DNA of 64,000 bases from Blautia_A aquisgranensis (GCF_040096615.1 NZ_JBBMEJ010000017.1:1-64000), one strand, 5' to 3'; shown: positions 1-8,581, counted from the first letter of the stretch. Numbers and translations are program-made. Notes: generated by a model from the sequence alone, not told the origin.

Positions 1-152
1 TAATGTTTTGGCAAATTCATTATACATCAGAAAGTCCTGTACGATTATTTTTTATGAAAAAGTTGTAAAGTGGTGTTGAAAAAAAGAATCTTGTAAAAAA
101 TGGAGGGACAGCAGACAATTTTCGCCATTTCCACAAAAGCACACGATTTCTC

Positions 153-182
153 TTGAATTTCTGAAATGACCTGTATTATAAT
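153..182 (+). promoter_or_regulatory. Putative sigma-A promoter of the ribosomal block
   Basis: TTGAAT (153-158) and TATAAT (177-182) are separated by 18 bp. This is the best promoter-like sequence ahead of the first + strand gene at 364 and would give a leader of about 175 nt. Assigned by eye only. Confidence 0.5.
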
Positions 183-191
183 AGGATAATT

Positions 192-240
192 AACGGCATA
201 TACCACAGCCGGTACCGCAGTGACCAAATGCCGTTTTCGG
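192..240 (+). other. Structured 5' leader hairpin upstream of the TIGR03960 gene
   Basis: AACGGCAT (192-199) pairs perfectly with ATGCCGTT (228-235) and is followed by a short T run. It lies just after the putative promoter, so it would form in the 5' leader of the long + strand operon. A second weak hairpin (CCAAAT/ATTTGG) lies near 300-335. It could be an attenuator or the terminator of an upstream transcript. The rest of 1-363 holds no convincing gene. Confidence 0.35.
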
Positions 241-363
241 GACAAAAATAGGTTCAAAAATGAGCATTATTTTTCCCACTTATTCAGAAAAAAAACGCTA
301 TCCAAATCTAAACAGAAGAAGTTCTGTATTTGGTAAATAGCAACAAATCGCGAAAGGGAAAGA

Positions 364-2235
364 ATGAGAAAATTAGCACTTAGTGACGAAATATTACTCA
401 AAGTTGACAAAGCAGCCCGCTATATCGGCGGAGAAATCAACTCTGTGATGAAAGATAAAAATAAGGTAGAAATACGGTTTGCGTTTTGTTTCCCGGATGT
501 CTACGAGATCGGCATGTCCAACCTTGGTATGATGATCCTCTACAATATGTTCAACCAGCGTGAAGATGTATGGTGTGAGCGTCTTTTTTCACCGTGGCCA
601 GATCTGGACAAGGTAATGCGTGAACAACATATCCCTCTGTTTGCTTTGGAATCCCAGGAGCCAATAAAGGATTTTGATTTCCTTGGCATTACACTTGGAT
701 ACGAGATGTGTTATACGAATATTCTGCAGGTTCTGGATCTCAGCGGTATTCCGCTGAAAAGCGCTGATCGTGGAGAGGAGTTCCCGATTGTGATCGGTGG
801 CGGTGCCTGTGCATATAACCCTGAGCCTCTGGCAGAGTTTTTTGACCTTTTCTATATTGGAGAAGGCGAGACCGTTTATGATGCTCTTTTTGATGCGTAT
901 AAGGCTAATAAGAAGGCCGGTGGCAGCAGAAGAGATTTTCTTAAGGCAGCAGCCAGAATTCCGGGAATTTATGTGCCTTCTCTATATGAGGTTACTTATA
1001 AAGAAGACGGCACCATTGCTTCTTTCAGGCCGACAGAGGAAGGTGTTCCCACGAAGGTTCAGAAACAGCTGATCGTAGATATGGAAGATGAATACCGTGC
1101 AGTAGAAGCACCGGTAGTTCCGCATATCAAGGCAACGCAGGATCGAGTCACTCTGGAGATCCAGCGAGGCTGTATTCGAGGTTGCCGATTCTGTCAGGCG
1201 GGAATGATCTATCGTCCTACCCGTGAGCGTGATGTGGAGACACTGAAAGAATCAGCTCGCATTATGCTGAAAAATACAGGACATGAGGAGATTTCATTAA
1301 GTTCATTAAGTTCCAGCGATTACTCACACCTGAAAGAACTGGTTAATTTTCTGATTGAAGAATTTCAGGGAAAAGCGATCAATATTTCATTGCCTTCTCT
1401 TCGGATCGATGCATTTGCTCTTGATGTTATGAGTAAAGTACAGGATGTAAAGAAAAGCAGCCTGACTTTTGCTCCGGAGGCTGGCTCTCAGAGACTTCGA
1501 AATGTTATCAACAAAGGTCTTACAGAGGAAGATATCCTGCATGGCGCAGGAGAGGCGTTTAAAGGTGGCTGGAATCAGGTGAAGCTCTACTTTATGCTCG
1601 GTCTTCCAACAGAAACAGAAGACGATATGAAGGGAATTGCCCATCTGGCTCAGAAGATTGCGGAAACTTATTATGAAGTTGTTCCGAAAGAACAGCGTAA
1701 AGGCAAGGTACAGATCAACGTCAGCACTTCTTTCTTTGTGCCGAAGCCGTTTACCCCATTTCAGTGGGCGCCAATGTATACAGAGCAGGATTTTGTGGAA
1801 AAAGCCAAGGTGGTTAAAAATGAAGTCCGCGCCCAGCTGAATCAGCGAAGTATCCGTTATAACTGGCATGAGCCGGATGTAACAGCACTTGAGGGATTTC
1901 TGGCTCGTGGTGACAGACGTTGCGGAGATGTGATCTTGAAAGCATATGAAAAAGGTGCTCTTTACGATGCGTGGACAGAGAACTTTGATTATGATATCTG
2001 GAAAGAGGCTATGGCTGAAGGCGGCGTAGATATGACTTTCTATACACTTCGTGAAAGAAGTCTGGATGAAATTCTTCCATGGGATTTCATTGATACAGGC
2101 GTCAGCCGTAAATTCCTGGAGCGTGAATGGCAACGTGCAAAAGAGGGCGTTGTGACAGAGAACTGCCGTCAGAAATGTTCTGCCTGCGGAGCAATGAAAT
2201 ATAAAGGAGGTGTCTGCCTTGAAGGTAAGAATTAA
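364..2235 (+). CDS. TIGR03960-type B12-binding radical SAM protein
   Basis: The 623-residue protein has an N-terminal cobalamin-binding-like region (about 20-170, with the glycine-rich VIGGGA segment) and a radical SAM core. The core carries the CxxxCxxC cluster motif CIRGCRFC at C270, C274 and C277, which would bind a 4Fe-4S cluster and S-adenosylmethionine. The C-terminus ends in a Cys-rich tail (KCSACG near the end). Length and layout fit the TIGR03960 family, whose reaction is not established. It overlaps the next gene, which encodes the TIGR03936 protein; in many Clostridia the two are adjacent or fused, suggesting one functional unit. It heads a run that continues through RNase E/G into the L21-L27 operon, a setting that hints at an RNA or translation role, but this is inference. 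Confidence 0.88.
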   Translation: MRKLALSDEILLKVDKAARYIGGEINSVMKDKNKVEIRFAFCFPDVYEIGMSNLGMMILYNMFNQREDVWCERLFSPWPDLDKVMREQHIPLFALESQEPIKDFDFLGITLGYEMCYTNILQVLDLSGIPLKSADRGEEFPIVIGGGACAYNPEPLAEFFDLFYIGEGETVYDALFDAYKANKKAGGSRRDFLKAAARIPGIYVPSLYEVTYKEDGTIASFRPTEEGVPTKVQKQLIVDMEDEYRAVEAPVVPHIKATQDRVTLEIQRGCIRGCRFCQAGMIYRPTRERDVETLKESARIMLKNTGHEEISLSSLSSSDYSHLKELVNFLIEEFQGKAINISLPSLRIDAFALDVMSKVQDVKKSSLTFAPEAGSQRLRNVINKGLTEEDILHGAGEAFKGGWNQVKLYFMLGLPTETEDDMKGIAHLAQKIAETYYEVVPKEQRKGKVQINVSTSFFVPKPFTPFQWAPMYTEQDFVEKAKVVKNEVRAQLNQRSIRYNWHEPDVTALEGFLARGDRRCGDVILKAYEKGALYDAWTENFDYDIWKEAMAEGGVDMTFYTLRERSLDEILPWDFIDTGVSRKFLEREWQRAKEGVVTENCRQKCSACGAMKYKGGVCLEGKN

Positions 2236-2926
2236 ATTCAGTAAAGAAGGTCCGATGAAATTTGTGGGACATCTGGATACCATGCGTTATTTCCAGAAAG
2301 CTCTTCGCCGTGCAGAACTTCCGGTAGCTTTTTCAGGCGGATACAGCCCACATATGATCATGTCCTTCGCCGTTCCGCTGGGAGTAGGTATGGAAAGCCT
2401 TGGAGATTATTTTGATCTGGAAATGGCAGAAGATATGCCCACTGCAGAAATCGCGTCCAGACTGGAAGAACAGATGGCCGAGGGAATGCATATTTTAAGT
2501 GTTCGAAAAGTTGAAGATGGAAAAGCTGGGAAAGCTATGGCGCTGGTAGCTGCTGCAGATTATCTGGTGGAATTCCGCCCTGGTCGTGAACCTTCTATCG
2601 ACTGGAAAAATCGCGTGGAAGAATTTCTGGCACTTCCAGAAATCAAAGTAACAAAACAAACCAAGCGCAGTGAAAAAGAAATTGATCTCAGACCAAACAT
2701 CTATAAAATGGAAGTACGGGAAAATGGCTTCTTTTATATGCTGGCATCTGCAAGCTCCAATTATACAAAACCGGAGTTCGTAACGAATACTTTTTTTGAA
2801 TGGCTTGGTACCGAACTTCCGGAATTTGCATTCACAGTAAAACGTCTGGAAATGTATGCAGATGAGGGAGAAAATGCAGAATCACGTTTCGTAACACTGG
2901 AATCATTAGGTGAAGAGGTTGAGTAA
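2219..2926 (+). CDS. TIGR03936 / DUF2344 radical-SAM-associated protein
   Basis: The start is taken as TTG 2219 because AAAGGAGG (2203-2210) lies 8 nt before it; an in-frame GTG at 2210 overlaps that site. The product, about 235 residues, begins KVRIKFSKEGPMKFVGHLD and contains the conserved stretch GYSPHMIMSFAVPLGVG, both typical of the DUF2344 family encoded beside TIGR03960 radical SAM enzymes. No cluster motif is present, so it is probably a substrate-binding or accessory partner. Its start overlaps the end of the upstream gene by 17 bp, consistent with translational coupling. Biochemical function is unknown. Confidence 0.85.
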   Translation: MKVRIKFSKEGPMKFVGHLDTMRYFQKALRRAELPVAFSGGYSPHMIMSFAVPLGVGMESLGDYFDLEMAEDMPTAEIASRLEEQMAEGMHILSVRKVEDGKAGKAMALVAAADYLVEFRPGREPSIDWKNRVEEFLALPEIKVTKQTKRSEKEIDLRPNIYKMEVRENGFFYMLASASSNYTKPEFVTNTFFEWLGTELPEFAFTVKRLEMYADEGENAESRFVTLESLGEEVE

Positions 2927-4133
2927 GCTTATTATAACAAGAATGAAAATTCATGAAATACCCTGCACAGTTTCGGCACTTTCAGAAGATGACCGTATTG
3001 TAGAACTGCGGCTGGAATCCGATCATGAAAAATCAATTCTTGGAAATATTTATGTAGGACAGGTGGAAAATATTGCTTCGAATATCCAGGCAGCTTTCGT
3101 ACAGATCGCGCCTGGTAAAAGATGCTATTATCCTCTGAGTGAAGCAGAAAGAGCTGTTTTTTCAGCAGGCCGGAAAGGAAACGGACCGCTCAGGCCTGGA
3201 GATGAGCTTCTTGTTCAGGTAAGCCGGGATGCCATGAAGGGAAAACTTCCGGCACTGACATCTAATCTGAATTTTACAGGAAGATATCTGGTTCTTACAA
3301 CCGGAGATAAAAAATTCGGTCTGTCTTCCAAGCTGTCACAGGAAGACAGACATCGTCTCAGTGGATGGCTCAGAGAAGAGGCAGGCCGCCCGGATAAAGA
3401 GTTTGGAATCATTGTTCGGACAAATGCCGTTGATGCTTCTAAAGAAGAAATTCTGAAAGAACTGGAATGGTTGAAACGCCGCTACCATAAAGCTGTAATT
3501 CAGGGACGTAACCGTACCTGTTTCAGTCTTGTGCTGGAGACAGAACCGTTTTATGTAGCTGCTGTCAGGGATGCCTATGGTCGCGATCTGGATGAGATCA
3601 TTACAGATGTTCCCGAAATTCGAGATGTGATTACCGGATATCTGGAAGAAATCAGTCCTGAGCTTAATGAAAAACTGCGATTTTATCAGGATAAATTGTT
3701 GCCTCTTTATAAGCTGTATCGTGTGGAAACTGCACTTGAGACGGTCCAAAAAGAAAAAATATGGCTGAACAGCGGCGGCTTTCTGGTGATACAGCAAACA
3801 GAAGCATTTGTCTCCATTGATGTAAACAGTGGTAAATATACAGGAAAGAAAAAAATGGAAGAAACTTTCCGCAAGATCAATCTGGAAGCTGCTGCGGAGA
3901 TCAGCCGTCAGCTCCGGCTTAGAAATCTTTCCGGCATTATACTTATTGATTTTATTAACATGGAAAATCCGGATCACAGAGAGGAATTATTTCATGTGCT
4001 GCAAAAGCTTCTCAGAAAAGATCCTGTAAAAAGCCGTGCTGTTGATATCACGCCACTGCACATTCTGGAAATGACACGTAAGAAGGTAAGACGTCCGGTG
4101 ATAGAGGATATTCGCGAGATAACAAAAAAATAA
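2919..4133 (+). CDS. rng: Ribonuclease E/G family endoribonuclease
   Basis: A 404-residue RNase E/G protein (TIGR00757 type). An S1-like RNA-binding region lies near the N-terminus (GNIYVGQVENI...AAFVQI). The DNase-I-like catalytic part contains FVSIDVNSG and IILIDFINM, which hold the two metal-binding aspartates. It is short: the long C-terminal degradosome scaffold of RNase E is absent, so it is closer to RNase G. The family cleaves single-stranded 5'-monophosphorylated RNA in rRNA maturation and mRNA decay. A TTG at 2919 is preceded by GAAGAGG; a GTG at 2910 is the alternative. It overlaps the preceding gene by a few bases and lies directly upstream of the L21 operon promoter. Confidence 0.9.
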   Translation: MSKLIITRMKIHEIPCTVSALSEDDRIVELRLESDHEKSILGNIYVGQVENIASNIQAAFVQIAPGKRCYYPLSEAERAVFSAGRKGNGPLRPGDELLVQVSRDAMKGKLPALTSNLNFTGRYLVLTTGDKKFGLSSKLSQEDRHRLSGWLREEAGRPDKEFGIIVRTNAVDASKEEILKELEWLKRRYHKAVIQGRNRTCFSLVLETEPFYVAAVRDAYGRDLDEIITDVPEIRDVITGYLEEISPELNEKLRFYQDKLLPLYKLYRVETALETVQKEKIWLNSGGFLVIQQTEAFVSIDVNSGKYTGKKKMEETFRKINLEAAAEISRQLRLRNLSGIILIDFINMENPDHREELFHVLQKLLRKDPVKSRAVDITPLHILEMTRKKVRRPVIEDIREITKK

Positions 4134-4154
4134 TAAAAAACTTCAAAAAAACTC

Positions 4155-4183
4155 TTGACAGAGTGATATATCGCTGTTAAGAT
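4155..4183 (+). promoter_or_regulatory. Sigma-A promoter of the rplU-prp-rpmA operon
   Basis: TTGACA (4155-4160), a 17-bp spacer, then TAAGAT (4178-4183). It is a near-consensus promoter 22 bp after the RNase G stop codon and about 90 bp before the rplU start. Confidence 0.75.
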
Positions 4184-4189
4184 AATCGA

Positions 4190-4274
4190 GTATGCCGCAC
4201 AAAGAGGTCAAAGAGCTTCGGATTAAATCGGGAGCCACCGAATTTGGCGAGTAAATAATTAGGAGGTGCCACAG
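4190..4274 (+). promoter_or_regulatory. Probable L21 leader (autoregulatory 5' UTR)
   Basis: About 80 nt between the promoter and the rplU ATG. The position, length and GC-richer short segments fit the L21 leader RNA known ahead of rplU in Firmicutes, which is proposed to bind L21 for feedback control. I did not verify the consensus fold; a covariance-model search would settle it. The ribosome binding site AGGAGG is at 4261-4266. Confidence 0.5.
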
Positions 4275-4580
4275 ATGTACGCAATTATTGCAACAGGTGG
4301 TAAACAGTACAAGGTTTCCGAGGGTGACGTAATTAAAGTTGAAAAGCTCGGTGTAGAAGCTGGTGAAACCGTAACATTTGACAACGTAATCGCAGTCAGC
4401 AATGACGGATTAAAAGTTGGCGAAGATGTAAAAGATGCCAGTGTTACCGCTTCTGTAGTTGAAAACGGTAAGAATCGCAAGGTCATCGTTTACAAATACA
4501 AACGCAAAACTGGATATCACAAGAAAAACGGACACAGACAGCAGTACACCAAAGTTAAGATCGAAAAGATTAACGGTTAA
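4275..4580 (+). CDS. rplU: 50S ribosomal protein L21
   Basis: A 101-102 residue protein beginning MYAIIATGGKQYKV, the canonical L21 N-terminus, and ending with the basic RKTGYHKKNGHRQQYT segment that contacts 23S rRNA. ATG 4275 is preferred over the in-frame GTG at 4266 because AGGAGG (4261-4266) overlaps the latter. First gene of the conserved rplU-prp-rpmA operon. Confidence 0.97.
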   Translation: MYAIIATGGKQYKVSEGDVIKVEKLGVEAGETVTFDNVIAVSNDGLKVGEDVKDASVTASVVENGKNRKVIVYKYKRKTGYHKKNGHRQQYTKVKIEKING

Positions 4581-4592
4581 TCTGGTGTCATC

Positions 4593-4913
4593 ATGATTAC
4601 AATTAAAGTCAGAAAGAGAGACGGATCCTACGAGGAATTTATTTCCAAAGGGCATGCCGGTTATGCAGAAGCCGGACAGGATATTGTCTGTGCCGCTGTA
4701 TCTGCACTGATCATTACTACTGTGAATTCTCTTGAGAAGTTCACAGAAGACAAGTTTGATGTGCAGGAGAAAGATGGATTTGTTTCCATCCACTTTCAGA
4801 ATACGCTCTCTGAGCGTGGAATGCTTCTTATGGATTCTTTGATTCTTGGTCTGACGGAAATTGCTGGTAGTTATAACAATCGATATTTGACAGTAAAAGT
4901 CAAGGAGGTGTAA
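4593..4913 (+). CDS. prp: Ribosomal-processing cysteine protease Prp
   Basis: A 106-residue protein (YsxB/Prp family) with the catalytic dyad visible as H21 in SKGHAGYA and C33 in QDIVCAAVSAL. Prp removes the N-terminal extension of L27 so that functional ribosomes can form; it is found in Firmicutes and relatives whose L27 carries this extension. Its position between rplU and rpmA is the family hallmark, and the downstream L27 has the matching cleavage sequence. Confidence 0.93.
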   Translation: MITIKVRKRDGSYEEFISKGHAGYAEAGQDIVCAAVSALIITTVNSLEKFTEDKFDVQEKDGFVSIHFQNTLSERGMLLMDSLILGLTEIAGSYNNRYLTVKVKEV

Positions 4914-4918
4914 CAACA

Positions 4919-5206
4919 ATGATGAAGATGAACCTTCAGTTATTCGCACATAAAAAGGGAGTTGGTTCTACAAAGAACGGTCGTGATTCCGAGTCTAAGA
5001 GATTAGGTGCGAAAAGAGCAGACGGACAGTTTGTAAAAGCCGGAAACATTCTTTACAGACAGCGCGGAACCAAGATTCACCCAGGTGAAAACGTAGGCTG
5101 CGGTAAAGACTATACTTTATTTGCACTTACAGACGGAGTCGTAAGATTCACAAGAAAAGGTCGCGATAAGAAACAGGTTTCTATCGTTCCTGTAGACGCA
5201 GAGTAA
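4919..5206 (+). CDS. rpmA: 50S ribosomal protein L27 with cleavable N-terminal extension
   Basis: A 95-residue L27. The first residues, MMKMNLQLFAHKKG, contain the Prp recognition sequence NLQLF; cleavage after F would expose AHKKG, the tail that reaches the peptidyl transferase centre. AAGGAGG (4902-4908) precedes the ATG at 4919; the next ATG at 4922 is also possible. Last gene of the operon, followed by a strong terminator. Confidence 0.97.
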   Translation: MMKMNLQLFAHKKGVGSTKNGRDSESKRLGAKRADGQFVKAGNILYRQRGTKIHPGENVGCGKDYTLFALTDGVVRFTRKGRDKKQVSIVPVDAE

Positions 5207-5216
5207 TGAAATAGGT

Positions 5217-5254
5217 AAAAGGCTTCAAATCGATCCGGTTTGGAGCCTTTTTTT
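5217..5254 (+). terminator. Intrinsic terminator after rpmA
   Basis: GGCTTCAAA (5221-5229) pairs with TTTGGAGCC (5239-5247), allowing one G-T pair, around a 9-nt loop and is followed by seven T residues. Confidence 0.85.
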
Positions 5255-5270
5255 GGAATAGAGGTGTAAT

Positions 5271-6563
5271 ATGTTTGCAGACAGAGCAAGGATCATTATC
5301 CGTTCTGGTAAAGGCGGTGACGGACATGTAAGCTTCCGTCGTGAGCTGTATGTTCCAAACGGTGGACCGGACGGCGGCGATGGCGGCCGCGGCGGTGATG
5401 TGATTTTTGAGATCGACGAGGGTCAGAATACTCTCGGAGACTACAGACACAGAAGAAAATATAAAGCAGAGGACGGTCAGGAAGGCGGCAAAAAGCGATG
5501 CCATGGTGCTGATGGTAAAGACGTTGTCCTGAAAGTTCCGGAAGGAACTGTTATCATGGATGCAGAATCCGGCAAAGTGATCGCGGATATGTCTGGCGAA
5601 AATCGACGTCAGATCGTATTAAAAGGCGGACGCGGCGGTAAAGGAAATCAGCATTATGCAACTGCCACCATGCAGGTGCCGAAATATGCACAGCCTGGTC
5701 AGCCGGCTCAGGAGCTTGAGGTTCTTCTTGAGCTTAAGGTGATCGCAGATGTAGGACTTGTAGGCTTCCCGAATGTGGGTAAATCTACATTTCTTTCCCG
5801 TGTAACAAACGCACAGCCGAAGATTGCCAACTATCACTTTACAACATTAAGCCCGAATCTTGGCGTTGTAGACACAGATAACGGTGGTTTTGTTATTGCA
5901 GATATCCCCGGACTGATCGAGGGTGCATCTGAGGGTGTTGGACTTGGACATGAATTCCTCCGTCATATTGAACGTACACGAGTTATCATCCATATTGTAG
6001 ATGCAGCTTCCACAGAGGGACGAGATCCAGTGGAAGATATTCATAAGATCAATAAAGAGCTGGAAGCGTATAATCCGGAGATTGCAGCAAGACCACAGGT
6101 GATCGCAGCCAACAAGATCGACTGTATTTTTGACGATGGCGAAGAAAGCCCGATTGACAGACTGAAAGCAGAGTTTGAGCCGAAGGGGATTTCGGTTTAT
6201 CCGATTTCAGCAGTTACCGGCCAGGGTGTACGCGAGCTCCTTTTCCATGTAAAAGAACTTCTTGATAAGAGCCCTATGGAGCCGATCGTGTTTGAACAGG
6301 AGTTCTTCCCAGAAGATGTCCTCGTAAATGAGAATCTTCCATTTACAGTAGAACGCAGCGAGGAAGATCCGGATATCTTTGTTGTAGAAGGTCCTAAGAT
6401 TGAAAAAATGCTTGGATATACAAATCTGGATTCCGAGAAAGGCTTTGCTTTCTTCCAGAGATTCCTGAAAGAGGGCGGTATTCTGGAAGAGCTGGAAAAA
6501 GCAGGCATCCAGGAAGGCAATACAGTCCGTATGTATGGATTTGATTTCGATTATTATAAATAA
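5271..6563 (+). CDS. obgE: Obg-family GTPase (ribosome assembly)
   Basis: A 430-residue GTPase. It has the glycine-rich Obg fold at the N-terminus (GKGGDGHVSFRRE...GGDGGRGG), the G domain with Walker A GFPNVGKST (about 166) and DxxG in ADIPGLIEG, the NKID guanine-specificity motif, and the C-terminal OCT domain that marks the Gram-positive form. It acts in late 50S assembly and stress signalling. ATG 5271 follows GAGGTG. It starts the obgE-yhbY-nadD-yqeK-rsfS run with short gaps. Confidence 0.96.
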   Translation: MFADRARIIIRSGKGGDGHVSFRRELYVPNGGPDGGDGGRGGDVIFEIDEGQNTLGDYRHRRKYKAEDGQEGGKKRCHGADGKDVVLKVPEGTVIMDAESGKVIADMSGENRRQIVLKGGRGGKGNQHYATATMQVPKYAQPGQPAQELEVLLELKVIADVGLVGFPNVGKSTFLSRVTNAQPKIANYHFTTLSPNLGVVDTDNGGFVIADIPGLIEGASEGVGLGHEFLRHIERTRVIIHIVDAASTEGRDPVEDIHKINKELEAYNPEIAARPQVIAANKIDCIFDDGEESPIDRLKAEFEPKGISVYPISAVTGQGVRELLFHVKELLDKSPMEPIVFEQEFFPEDVLVNENLPFTVERSEEDPDIFVVEGPKIEKMLGYTNLDSEKGFAFFQRFLKEGGILEELEKAGIQEGNTVRMYGFDFDYYK

Positions 6564-6575
6564 GAGGTAGAATAA

Positions 6576-6866
6576 ATGACGAGTAAACAGAGAGCATATT
6601 TAAAAGGCCTTGCCATGACAATGGATCCGATCCTTCAGCTTGGCAAAGGAGGTCTTACTCCGGAGAATACTGCTGCTGTTGAGGAAGCTCTCGCAGCCAG
6701 AGAGCTGATTAAGATCAGCGTTCTTCAGAACTGCCTGGAGGATCCACGTGAAATGGCACAGGTTCTTGCAGAGAGAACAAGATCTCAGGTAGTGCAGGTC
6801 ATCGGTAAAAAGATCGTTCTCTACAGAGAAGGCAAAAAGGACAAGAAAAAAATCATTCTTCCCTGA
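6576..6866 (+). CDS. yhbY: YhbY-family ribosome assembly RNA-binding protein
   Basis: A 96-residue single CRM-domain protein: TSKQRAYLKGLAMTMDPILQLGKGGLT with the GxxG-like LGKGGL loop that contacts RNA. Members associate with pre-50S particles. It lies 12 bp after obgE and 16 bp before nadD, an arrangement common in Firmicutes. Confidence 0.92.
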   Translation: MTSKQRAYLKGLAMTMDPILQLGKGGLTPENTAAVEEALAARELIKISVLQNCLEDPREMAQVLAERTRSQVVQVIGKKIVLYREGKKDKKKIILP

Positions 6867-6882
6867 TTTCGGGAGGTTTTAA

Positions 6883-7524
6883 ATGAACAAGGCAGTAAAA
6901 AAAATAGGAATCATGGGTGGTACATTTGATCCCATCCATATGGGACATTTAATTCTGGGAGAAAAAGCTTATGAACAGCTTGGGCTGGATAAAGTTCTGT
7001 TTATGCCCTGCGGAAATCCGCCGCACAAACAGAATCGAAAGGGAAGAGCCACGGATGCACAACGCACAGAGATGGTTCGTCTTGCGATCAGTGATAATCC
7101 GCATTTTGAATTATCACTGATGGAGATGCATGAGGAAGGGTATACTTATACTTACCGAACATTGGAACAGCTCAATAAAGAGAACCCGGACACAGAATAT
7201 TATTTTATCATAGGGGCTGATTCACTTTTCAGCTTTGATACCTGGCGAGAGCCGGGACGCATCTGTCAGGAGGCAGTTCTGGTAGTGGCAACCAGAGATC
7301 ACACACCTGTTGGAGATCTGGACAGGCAGATGGCACTTATGTCAGAGAAGTATAAAGGAACTTTTGTACGGTTGGATACTATGAATATTGATGTTTCCAG
7401 CGAACTTCTCCGTTCCTGGCATAGAAACGGCCAGAGTCTTCGTTATTACGTTCCGCAGCCCGTGATTTCCTATATCGAAAAAAACGATATCTATAAAGGG
7501 ATTGATTCAGATGGGAAAATATGA
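6883..7524 (+). CDS. nadD: Nicotinate-nucleotide adenylyltransferase
   Basis: A 213-residue nucleotidyltransferase converting nicotinate mononucleotide and ATP to deamido-NAD. The N-terminal GGTFDPIHMGHL holds the (H/T)xGH nucleotide-binding motif and a C-terminal VSSELLRSW matches the ISSTxIR-type motif. GGGAGG precedes the ATG. The 3' end overlaps the beginning of yqeK by 14 bp, its usual partner. Confidence 0.95.
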   Translation: MNKAVKKIGIMGGTFDPIHMGHLILGEKAYEQLGLDKVLFMPCGNPPHKQNRKGRATDAQRTEMVRLAISDNPHFELSLMEMHEEGYTYTYRTLEQLNKENPDTEYYFIIGADSLFSFDTWREPGRICQEAVLVVATRDHTPVGDLDRQMALMSEKYKGTFVRLDTMNIDVSSELLRSWHRNGQSLRYYVPQPVISYIEKNDIYKGIDSDGKI

Positions 7525-8125
7525 TTTCATCAAGATAAAAAAGAAGCTTTCAAAATATCTGGATGAAGCCAGATATGAGCATACAATGGGAGTTATGTAC
7601 ACCTGTGCATCTCTTGCTATGGTTCATGGTTATGATCTGGAGGATGCACAGGCGGCAGGCCTCCTTCATGACAGTGCAAAGTGCATTCCCAACAAGAAAA
7701 AGCTGAAGCTTTGCAGTCAGCATGATATTCCGGTTTCTGATTTTGAAAAAGATCATCCGTTTCTTCTTCATGCAAAACTTGGCGCGTATGTTGCAAAAAG
7801 CAAATATGATATAAAAAGTGAAGAAATCCTCACTGCAATCACATATCATACGACAGGAAGACCGGAAATGAGTCTCCTTGAAAAGATCGTATATATTGCA
7901 GATTATATTGAGCCACTGCGCGATAAAGCTCCCAATCTTCCTAAAGTGAGAAAACTTGCTTTTGAGGATCTGGATGAATGTATGTATGAGATTCTCAAGG
8001 ATACACTGGAATATCTGGAAGAAAATCCAAAGGAGATCGATAGTACGACAAGGGATGCTTATATATACTACAAAGGTCTCCATGAAAAAAGAACTCAGGA
8101 TACTGCCAACAGACTGGAGGAATAA
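7511..8125 (+). CDS. yqeK: YqeK-type HD hydrolase (Ap4A hydrolase family)
   Basis: A 204-residue HD-domain protein with the metal-binding HD pair in AAGLLHDSAKCI and further conserved histidines (HPFLLHAKLGA, ITYHTTGRPEM). YqeK proteins hydrolyse symmetrical diadenosine tetraphosphate to ADP. ATG 7511 is chosen because AAAGGG lies about 9 nt before it; an in-frame TTG at 7502 lacks this. The LytR-type gene often found between yqeK and rsfS is absent here. Confidence 0.9.
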   Translation: MGKYDFIKIKKKLSKYLDEARYEHTMGVMYTCASLAMVHGYDLEDAQAAGLLHDSAKCIPNKKKLKLCSQHDIPVSDFEKDHPFLLHAKLGAYVAKSKYDIKSEEILTAITYHTTGRPEMSLLEKIVYIADYIEPLRDKAPNLPKVRKLAFEDLDECMYEILKDTLEYLEENPKEIDSTTRDAYIYYKGLHEKRTQDTANRLEE

Positions 8126-8130
8126 ATTCT

Positions 8131-8496
8131 ATGAGTATTGAAAAGGATATGGTCCGGATTGCCTGCAAGGCACTGGATGATAAAAAAGCAAAGGATATCA
8201 AGATCATTGATATTCATGAGGTTTCTGTGATCGCAGATTATTTTGTGATCGCAAGTGCTTCTAACCAGAATCAGGTACAGGCTATGGTTGATAATGCAGA
8301 TGAGATGCTTGGCCGTGCAGGATATGAGGCTAAACAGATTGAAGGAACAAGAAATTCCAGCTGGGTTCTTATGGACTACGGCGATATGATCATTCATATT
8401 TTTGATGAAGAAAACAGACTTTTCTATGATCTGGAAAGAATCTGGAGAGACGGAAAGATTCTGGATGCACAGGAATTTTTGGCTGAGGAAGAGTAA
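8131..8496 (+). CDS. rsfS: Ribosomal silencing factor RsfS
   Basis: A 121-residue RsfS/Iojap protein: KDIKIIDIHEVSVIADYFVIASA and NSSWVLMDYGDMIIHIFDEENRLFYDLERIW are the family core. It binds L14 on the 50S subunit and blocks subunit joining in poor nutrient conditions. Last gene of the obgE cluster, converging on lexA. Confidence 0.95.
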   Translation: MSIEKDMVRIACKALDDKKAKDIKIIDIHEVSVIADYFVIASASNQNQVQAMVDNADEMLGRAGYEAKQIEGTRNSSWVLMDYGDMIIHIFDEENRLFYDLERIWRDGKILDAQEFLAEEE

Positions 8497-8538
8497 TTTC
8501 TTCAGAGTATAAGAGATATGAAAAAATGAATCCAAGCT

Positions 8539-8576
8539 CCATTAGTTTACAATAAATATATTATGTAAACTAATGG
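8539..8576. repeat. dif-like palindrome (second copy)
   Basis: CCATTAGTTTAC (8539-8550) is mirrored by GTAAACTAATGG (8565-8576). The inner 28 bp (8544-8571) split into an 11-bp left arm AGTTTACAATA, a 6-bp centre AATATA and an 11-bp right arm TTATGTAAACT. From memory, that right arm equals the XerD half-site of the Bacillus subtilis dif site. The 28-mer differs at only four positions from the one at 19800-19827. It lies between convergent rsfS and lexA, so a role as a transcription terminator is the main alternative. Confidence 0.5.
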
Positions 8577-8581
8577 GATAA

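Noticed and set aside
205..235. T-box-like GGTACCGC in the first leader
   Set aside because: The surrounding T-box stems are absent, the leader is too short, and no aminoacyl-tRNA or amino acid gene follows.
45..257. Small - strand gene of 70 codons at the window start
   Set aside because: Overlaps the putative + promoter and leader hairpin, has no ribosome binding site and no recognisable domain.
1387..2283. Long antisense open frame of 298 codons on - opposite the radical SAM gene
   Set aside because: It lies wholly over a well-supported gene, has no ribosome binding site and its product (Cys/Phe/His-rich) matches nothing; a shadow of codon bias. Many similar frames over other genes were dropped for the same reason.
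7956..8207. Small overlapping genes around the yqeK/rsfS junction
   Set aside because: Out-of-frame products inside two solid genes, no start signals.
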